This document shows, one piece after another, positions 7,171 through 10,487 of a stretch of DNA of 10,487 bases; positions within the stretch are counted from its first letter, which is position 1; the number at the start of each line of letters is the position of its first letter. Below the pieces are notes generated by a model. The model saw only the letters and a list, made by a program, of their open reading frames with translations. It did no database searches and was not told the DNA's origin. Origin of the DNA: JAGMXM01 sp964458325 (lineage in GTDB: Bacteria > Verrucomicrobiota > Verrucomicrobiia > Limisphaerales > UBA1319); assembly GCA_964458325.1 (NCBI GenBank), contig CAYWIM010000119.1:1-10487 (forward strand), in the 5' to 3' direction. A program made the position numbers and the translations under genes.

Positions 7171-7179
7171 TTCTGCAGC

Positions 7180-7584
7180 ATGAAGATCGTCGAGATTTCA
7201 CCGCGAGAAGGACTGAAGCTTTTCCTTCGGTACGACGATGGCGTCGCGGGGGTGGTCGACCTCTCCTCGATCGCCGGTCGGGGCGTTTTCGCCTCTTGGC
7301 TCGTACCGGGCACCTTCGAAAAGGTGCGGCTTAGCGAGGCTGGAGCCCTGGAGTGGCCTGGGGAGGTCGATCTGTGCCCCGACGCACTTTACCTGGATCT
7401 CACTGGCAAGCCGAGGAGATCTTCCCCACCTTGCGCAGAATACCGACCCATGCCTGAGAAGGCGCGACGATCGAGCATACCCGCGCGGTCGGTCGAGTAT
7501 CACAGGGGATACACCCTTGCGCCTCGCATCGGATCCGGCGGCGCTCCCGCCAAAATCGGAAGTAATTTTTGCACAGACCCTTAG
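7180..7584 (+). CDS. DUF2442 domain protein with frameshifted C-terminus
   Basis: The open frame encodes 134 aa. Residues 1-77 match DUF2442: an MKIVEISPREGLKLFLRYDDG start, a VVDLSS strand, GRGVFASW, and WPGEVDLCPDALYLDLTGK. The family is small, usually near 80-95 aa, and often occurs with DUF4160 in modules thought to be toxin-antitoxin-like; no DUF4160 is seen here. After LTGK this frame turns into Arg/Ser/Pro-rich text. Moving back one base at about 7410 gives AEEIFPTLRRIPTHA and a TGA at 7455-7457, which is the normal family ending. A single missing base near 7405-7410 therefore explains the gene, whose natural extent would be 7180-7457. It is either a recent mutation or a sequencing error. 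It lies between the two mini-elements. Confidence 0.75.
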   Translation: MKIVEISPREGLKLFLRYDDGVAGVVDLSSIAGRGVFASWLVPGTFEKVRLSEAGALEWPGEVDLCPDALYLDLTGKPRRSSPPCAEYRPMPEKARRSSIPARSVEYHRGYTLAPRIGSGGAPAKIGSNFCTDP

Positions 7585-7620
7585 CCGGGAAGTAAACCAT
7601 CGAATATAGGTAAAGCGATT

Positions 7621-7743
7621 ATGGGCGACAAATCTCCGAAATCCGTGCACAAGAAGGCTGCACAGAAGCAAGTCAAAACCAAGGCGACTGCTGATAAGAA
7701 GGAGCAAGCCATCGCAGCGAAGCAGGTGGCGGGCAGGAAGTAG
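7621..7743 (+). CDS. small Lys/Ala-rich basic protein (MGDKSPKS type)
   Basis: A 40-aa ORF, too short for many gene finders. It starts MGDKSPKSVHKKAAQKQ and continues with Lys, Ala and Gln, ending AAKQVAGRK. I recognise the MGDKSPKS start from small hypothetical proteins found in diverse bacteria, whose function I do not know. It has no hydrophobic segment, should be strongly positively charged and probably unstructured, and could bind nucleic acid. An AGG at 7608-7610, ten bases before the ATG, is a weak ribosome binding site. Codons favour AAG and GCA/GCG, as expected of a translated gene. It sits 163 nt after the natural DUF2442 stop and between the two mini-elements. Confidence 0.65.
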   Translation: MGDKSPKSVHKKAAQKQVKTKATADKKEQAIAAKQVAGRK

Positions 7744-7852
7744 CAGAAAGGGGCGTTATTCGGGGCGACATGCTGGGGTGCTGGAGGCTAACGCCATTCG
7801 CCTGGCGTCCTGGGCGCCTTGCCGCAGGCGGCGCGCTCTGCCCAGATTCAGT

Positions 7853-8173
7853 TTATGGAGATTCGGGCGGGTGCGTTGAGGGGTCAGTCAATGAGATTGT
7901 CATAGTTTCAGCAGGCGTTGGTTCGATGAGGAGCCGCCGTTGGCGGGCTTGCGTTGGAGCAGCCAACGCCAAGTGTTCCCGATTTCGGAACGCCTCGGTC
8001 AACGTCTCCAGGAACCGGCGCCGGTCCTGGTTATCCTCGAAGATGGCTACCTGCCGGCCACCGCAATTCATGGCGCGGCAGATCGCTCCGGGATATTGAA
8101 TGCGCAGCTGCCGAGCCGTGCCCGGATTCGCCCACAGCGCCAACCCGGCGTCAAGGAAACAGCGCAACCTCAT
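7853..8173 (-). pseudogene. truncated Y1 (IS200-like/RAYT) transposase relic, copy 2
   Basis: A 106-codon frame starting at the ATG inside the right terminal repeat of copy 2. Residues about 19-70 repeat the RAYT N-terminal pattern (ARQLRIQYPG, then VAIFEDNQDRRRFLETL). A 1-nt difference from copy 1 near 7965 shifts the tail, so it reads through the left terminal repeat into flanking DNA and ends at 7853. The HxH motif and catalytic tyrosine are absent. Copy 2 has Gln-Val where the family and copy 1 have Arg-Glu. It is a relic, not an active transposase. Confidence 0.6.
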
Positions 8174-8184
8174 TAACGGACCCC
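7879..8184 (-). mobile_element. MITE-like element, copy 2 (Y1/RAYT transposase derivative)
   Basis: This copy has the same structure and orientation as 6739-7044. The left end AGGGGTCAGTCAATGAG (7879-7895) is identical to that of copy 1. The right end, read inverted, is GGGGTCCGTTAATGAG, with two mismatches to the left. The two copies are direct repeats whose starts are 1140 bases apart, so recombination between them would delete the DUF2442 and MGDKSPKS genes. No target-site duplication is visible. Bases 7744-7878 before it hold no gene that I can support. Confidence 0.7.
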
Positions 8185-8254
8185 GTTTAGGCCGCATGCC
8201 ATGGCCGAATTTGCAGCTTTATGCCCATGGCGGATGAGACGGCGTGGACTTCCT

Positions 8255-8608
8255 TCAACTGATTTCCGTGAACTCCCTCACCAAGCTTTCCGAGTCTGGC
8301 GGGATGATGCGTTCAGGCTCGAACCGCCCAATGCGGCCATCGTCAACGCGAAAACTCTCGGGATAAGCACGGATGGTTTCAGCGAGTGGCTTGCCGCACT
8401 TCGCGCAAACTGTATTCGCAGCAATCTGCTCGGCAGTCTTTCCGGCGAAAACAGGATTCTCGAAGTCAATGACGAACAGCTCGCCACACTCGATGCAGGT
8501 GAACAGCCTGATGAGATACATCTCCGGTAGCGTGTAGAACACTTCGATGTTGGCTCGGCCAGGCAGCGACGCGAATCCTCGGTAACACCTGACCAGACGC
8601 GGCTTCAT
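8255..8608 (-). CDS. zinc-ribbon protein, candidate immunity partner
   Basis: A 117-aa soluble protein that I cannot assign to a named family. Residues 38-41 (CIEC) and 68-71 (CAKC) form two CxxC knuckles 26 residues apart, a likely zinc ribbon. The C-terminal third is acidic and proline-containing (PESFRVDDGRIG, then PPDSESLVREFTEIS). Its ATG overlaps the stop of the upstream toxin-like gene by 4 bases (ATGA). It is preceded by a strong Shine-Dalgarno, GGGAGGG at 8619-8613, so the two are surely co-translated. The position right after a toxin-like C-terminal domain is typical of immunity genes, but nothing in the sequence proves that. A regulator or zinc-dependent accessory protein is possible. 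Confidence 0.6.
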   Translation of the reverse strand: MKPRLVRCYRGFASLPGRANIEVFYTLPEMYLIRLFTCIECGELFVIDFENPVFAGKTAEQIAANTVCAKCGKPLAETIRAYPESFRVDDGRIGRFEPERIIPPDSESLVREFTEIS

Positions 8609-9402
8609 TGTACCCTCCCTGCCGGAATTGCACCTTCACGGATGAGCAAGTTGACTGTGCCATGTGCGCGCAATGAAGGAGCGATCAAGATGTTCGCGCC
8701 TTGCGTGAACGGCAACGGTTGATTGAAGTAGCCCGACGGCGGACTGATGCGCAGCGTCGGACTGACTGGATATTCGACTCTAAACACGGCCGGATTCACG
8801 CCCGGATTGTGATACTGAAACTCCGCAATCGCACCTTCGACAGTTGAGTTGGCGTAGATGCCGTCGTTGCCCAAACGACCAGCCGCCCCGGAACGGTAGA
8901 ACTGTCCAGATTGGGCTGTGGTTTCGGCATATGCCGGATTAATGGCACGATAGGCGATGCCGGTTTCACTCTTGGCGACATTATGCCCTTGGCGGACAAC
9001 CTGGCGAGCACTTTTCAGCGCGGTTCGGACCGTCCTTCCCACGATCCCGCCCGCCGCGCTCCACCGGACATAATCGATTGCCTCCTGACGCAACTGCTCG
9101 CCAAACCGCCAGAGGACCCGATGCCCCTCGCACAGGATGAGATCGTGCTCGTGCTGGAGCTCCTCGTCATACCGGCACGCATCGATCGCCCGATACTGGC
9201 CATCAGCGCCTACAGCCGGCCATAAGCCCGCGTCGGGCTCCGCCTCATTCGCTCGTCCATCCCCCGCCCATCCCGTCGATCCGACCACTGGCCGTTCCCG
9301 GCCACCGACAGCCCCCACACCGCCATGACCAGCATCCAGGTCCCATGCCATCTCCGAAATCTTTTCATAGTCCCCTCGATCACCCTTTCCGCGCCTGGCC
9401 AT
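8605..9402 (-). CDS. toxin-like protein with possible ART/RES-like C-terminus, 5' end frameshifted
   Basis: The open frame gives 265 aa, but only the part from about residue 65 looks genuine. A short Ala/Val/Arg region (about 113-145) leads to a C-terminal domain (about 148-265) with IAYRAINP, GRLGNDGIYANSTVEGAIAEF, AVFRVEYPVSPTLRISPPSG and a terminal NLLIREGAIPAGR. The early YR, the G-x-Y-x-S/T stretch followed by AIAEF, and the late RE remind me of ADP-ribosyltransferase/RES folds. This is a hypothesis from pattern only. The first 60 codons of this frame are GC3-poor and lack a Shine-Dalgarno. A better start with a signal peptide lies in the next frame at 9368, so the gene has probably suffered a 1-nt shift near 9212-9240. 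The zinc-ribbon gene overlaps its stop by 4 bases. Confidence 0.5.
   Translation of the reverse strand: MARRGKGDRGDYEKISEMAWDLDAGHGGVGAVGGRERPVVGSTGWAGDGRANEAEPDAGLWPAVGADGQYRAIDACRYDEELQHEHDLILCEGHRVLWRFGEQLRQEAIDYVRWSAAGGIVGRTVRTALKSARQVVRQGHNVAKSETGIAYRAINPAYAETTAQSGQFYRSGAAGRLGNDGIYANSTVEGAIAEFQYHNPGVNPAVFRVEYPVSPTLRISPPSGYFNQPLPFTQGANILIAPSLRAHGTVNLLIREGAIPAGRVQ
9210..9368 (-). CDS. signal-peptide ORF, probable true 5' end of the toxin-like gene
   Basis: A 52-aa frame overlapping the 265-aa frame. It begins MKRFRRWHGTWMLVMAVW and continues GLSVAGNG: a basic n-region, a hydrophobic core and a small-residue cleavage region, i.e. a Sec signal peptide. Its ATG has GAGG (9377-9374) five bases upstream, and by hand count about 80% of its codons end in G or C, against roughly 60% for the competing frame over the same bases. 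It stops at TAG (9212-9210), just where the downstream frame begins to look coding. The simplest reading is one exported protein interrupted by a missing base; a small secreted peptide by itself is the alternative. Confidence 0.45.
   Translation of the reverse strand: MKRFRRWHGTWMLVMAVWGLSVAGNGQWSDRRDGRGMDERMRRSPTRAYGRL
9371..9377 (-). promoter_or_regulatory. ribosome binding site deciding the 9368 start
   Basis: On the minus strand GAGGGGA lies just before the ATG at 9368, with good spacing from GAGG. The competing ATG at 9402 has no such site. This supports translation starting in the signal-peptide frame. Confidence 0.5.
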
Positions 9403-9443
9403 CAGCCGGACTGCATCACTGGCGGTTTCGCATTCTCGACAAG

Positions 9444-9460
9444 AGCAGATGCCGTGCCAG
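9444..9460 (-). promoter_or_regulatory. putative sigma-54 (-24/-12) promoter
   Basis: On the minus strand the sequence CTGGCACGGCATCTGCT matches the sigma-54 consensus (YTGGCACGr, three free bases, TTGCW) at all fixed positions but one: CTGC instead of TTGC. The GG and GC doublets are 10 nt apart, as sigma-54 requires. The start of transcription would fall near 9433, about 65 nt before the signal-peptide ATG at 9368. It lies in intergenic DNA and points at the toxin-like operon. An activator site and rpoN itself are not visible in this window. Confidence 0.45.
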
Positions 9461-9605
9461 GCAAAAGCGGGCGGGCTCAGATCTTGGCGCGAAAGCCATC
9501 GCGGTAGAGGTGCGCGTGCACTCCCAAACGCCTTGTCGAGGCAAAGCCAGTGGAATCAGGTCCATATCGTTGAGATTGGAGTGAGGTATTGACGAGGCCA
9601 CGGAC

Positions 9606-9648
9606 ATACATTACAGCATAAATATGAGAATGATCACAATCAATGTAT
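9606..9648. promoter_or_regulatory. possible vapB operator half-sites
   Basis: ATACATT (9606-9612) and AATGTAT (9642-9648) form a 7-bp inverted repeat flanking the vapB start codon, within a locally AT-rich stretch. RHH antitoxins commonly bind inverted repeats at their own promoter. A TTGACG at 9589-9594 could be the -35, but no convincing -10 follows. Weak. Otherwise 9403-9623 shows no gene. Confidence 0.3.
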
Positions 9649-9866
9649 CGGAGCCGGTGTATGAGGCCTTCCAACAGCACGCGAAAAAGTCGGACCGGAA
9701 AGCTTCTGAACTGATCCGCGAGGCGATGGAGCTCTACCGGCAACAGCACATGCAGCGTCGGACTTCGCTGCGCGACCGGCATCCAGCCAGCGTTGGCGGG
9801 CCCATCCGCCCCATCACGAGTCAAGACGACATTTTGGGGGATATGCTCGATGACGCACGGCGTTGA
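9624..9866 (+). CDS. vapB: ribbon-helix-helix antitoxin (CopG/VapB type)
   Basis: An 80-aa antitoxin. Residues 2-9 (RMITINVS) form the DNA-contacting strand, followed by two helices (about 10-22 and 26-42, with SELIREAMELYRQQ), the usual RHH/CopG layout. The C-terminal tail (about 46-80), ending DDILGDMLDDARR, is the likely toxin-binding region. It should dimerise, bind its own promoter and neutralise the PIN toxin that follows, whose start lies 17 nt inside this gene. The start could also be the second ATG at 9630, which gives MITINVS; no strong Shine-Dalgarno separates the two. Confidence 0.82.
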   Translation: MRMITINVSEPVYEAFQQHAKKSDRKASELIREAMELYRQQHMQRRTSLRDRHPASVGGPIRPITSQDDILGDMLDDARR

Positions 9867-10287
9867 CACGGATTTCCTGGTGGCGGTGGAGATTCGAGAT
9901 CATCCGTTTCACCGGCAGGCCGATGCTTTGCTGCGCGCGCTGCTGGCTGATGGCCACGACCTGGCGGTGGCTCCGCAGACGCTGGTGGAGTTCATCCACA
10001 TCTCGACCGATCCGAAGCGGATGCCGCAGCCGCTGGCCATGACCGATGCCATCGCCCGGGCGGAGCAGTGGTGGCAGGCAGCCGAGGTTGTGCGAGTGTT
10101 TCCTGACGGCCAGACAGTGACGGATTTTCTTTCCTGGATGGTTCAACATCAACTCGGGCGGAAACGTCTGCTGGACACCTTGCTGGCGGCGACGTTCCAT
10201 CGGTCGGGCGTGCGGCGGATCATCACGAACTACGCAAAAGATCTCCGGATTCTCAGTGCATTTGAAATTGTCACCTACCGCGGTTAA
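9850..10287 (+). CDS. vapC: PIN-domain ribonuclease toxin (VapC type)
   Basis: A 145-aa PIN-domain protein. The acidic residues that hold magnesium are in place: Asp6 and Asp8 in GVDTDFLV, Glu47 in TLVEFIHI, Asp109 in RLLDTLLAATF, and Asp131 in RRIITNYAKDL. VapC toxins cleave RNA, often tRNA or rRNA; this one's target is unknown. The ATG at 9850 is chosen because it gives the normal short lead into VDTD, has GGGGG at 9836-9840 nine bases upstream, and overlaps vapB by 17 nt in the usual coupled manner. Upstream codons in this frame are only antisense-like text from vapB. All conserved positions are intact, so it is probably active. Confidence 0.88.
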   Translation: MTHGVDTDFLVAVEIRDHPFHRQADALLRALLADGHDLAVAPQTLVEFIHISTDPKRMPQPLAMTDAIARAEQWWQAAEVVRVFPDGQTVTDFLSWMVQHQLGRKRLLDTLLAATFHRSGVRRIITNYAKDLRILSAFEIVTYRG

Positions 10288-10319
10288 TGAGCAATTTGTA
10301 TGGATCTGACCGCATTGCG

Positions 10320-10346
10320 TTCATAAGTTGTGTCAAGTCTTCATAA
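10320..10346 (+). promoter_or_regulatory. TTCATAA direct repeats before the AbiEi gene
   Basis: TTCATAA occurs at 10320-10326 and 10340-10346, exactly 20 bases apart (about two helical turns), in an AT-rich stretch just before the abiE-type gene. AbiEi antitoxins are known to repress their own operon. These could be operator sites, or the AT-rich block may simply be the promoter, with TTGTGT at 10328 and TAAATA at 10351 spaced 17 nt. Confidence 0.3.
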
Positions 10347-10362
10347 ATGATAAATAGCCGCC

Positions 10363-10487
10363 ATGAAATGGGAGTCGTTACTGGAACTGGTTGCTGACGA
10401 AGCGGTCTTTTCATCGGCGATCTTGCTGGCGGGCGACCAGTCTGTCAGGCAGGTCCGTCTGCAGTTGTCGCGCTGGACAAAGGCTGG
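10363..10487 (+). CDS. AbiEi-family type IV antitoxin, N-terminal fragment
   Basis: Only the first 41 codons are in the window. They read MKWESLLELVADEAVFSSAIL, then LAGDQSVRQVRLQLSRWTKAG. This matches the N-terminal winged-helix region of AbiEi-like antitoxins as I know them, where FSS-LLLAG is followed by a recognition helix ending QLSRWTKAGR. Such proteins repress their own promoter and, with an AbiEii nucleotidyltransferase toxin encoded next, form a type IV toxin-antitoxin or abortive-infection system. The partner would lie beyond the window. It starts 75 nt after vapC, with an AT-rich gap between, so it is probably a separate unit. Confidence 0.65.
   Translation, partial: MKWESLLELVADEAVFSSAILLAGDQSVRQVRLQLSRWTKA

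Noticed and set aside
8198..8231. GCCATGGC and CCATGGC repeats
   Set aside because: These are short NcoI-type palindromes common in GC-rich DNA, with no clear tie to a gene end.
9504..9522. GTAG followed by a GGTGC/GCACT hairpin, like a further REP unit
   Set aside because: The stem is short with a G-T end pair, and it lacks the GGCG base and CTCCG loop of the units at 29-106.
9416..9607. Small minus-strand frames upstream of the toxin-like gene
   Set aside because: They have no domain and no Shine-Dalgarno, and the stretch holds the sigma-54 site. I treat it as intergenic.
1..10487. CRISPR array, tRNA, rRNA, riboswitch or replication origin
   Set aside because: I saw no regularly spaced repeats, cloverleaf, rRNA core sequence, known riboswitch core or DnaA-box cluster on either strand.

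Overview
The window is GC-rich, with high third-position GC in its real genes. It reads like a chromosomal piece of a Verrucomicrobiota or other PVC-group bacterium. That guess rests on the style of the genes: a Tat-exported DUF6807 protein, a ParE with an EGQSA TOPRIM motif, a DUF2442 gene, a tiny Lys/Ala-rich MGDKSPKS protein and GTAG-headed REP-like repeats. No rRNA or tRNA is present to fix the taxonomy.

The left part (1-6700) looks like ordinary chromosome. Bases 1-110 hold an array of GTAG-headed hairpins (REP/BIME-like). On the minus strand follow a Tat-exported DUF6807 (PmoA-family) protein and a topoisomerase IV subunit B (parE) without an adjacent parC. Divergent from parE is a compact plus-strand operon: dctP (a lipoprotein binding protein), dctQ and dctM, each overlapping the next by 4 bases, then a UspA-like universal stress protein. 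This is the same order as teaABCD of Halomonas elongata, whose UspA-like TeaD acts on the TRAP transporter. The operon probably takes up a small organic acid; the substrate cannot be read from the sequence.

The right part (6700-10487) is accessory DNA. Two direct copies, about 93% identical by hand alignment, of a ~305-bp element with 17-bp terminal inverted repeats lie at 6739-7044 and 7879-8184. Each carries only the N-terminal part of a Y1/RAYT-type (IS200-like) transposase gene, so they look like MITE-type derivatives. Between them are a DUF2442 gene whose 3' end is frameshifted and a 40-aa basic protein. Next, on the minus strand, is a probable exported toxin-like protein followed by a zinc-ribbon protein overlapping it by 4 bases, arranged like an effector with its immunity gene. 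The toxin-like gene seems to carry a frameshift that separates a signal peptide (good ribosome binding site, high GC3) from the main body. A near-consensus sigma-54 promoter lies upstream of that signal-peptide start. On the plus strand come a vapBC-type toxin-antitoxin pair and the start of an AbiEi-type (type IV) antitoxin cut by the window edge.

The candidates for something undescribed are the frameshifted secreted protein with its zinc-ribbon partner and sigma-54 promoter, and the mini-element family. The rest are recognisable families.
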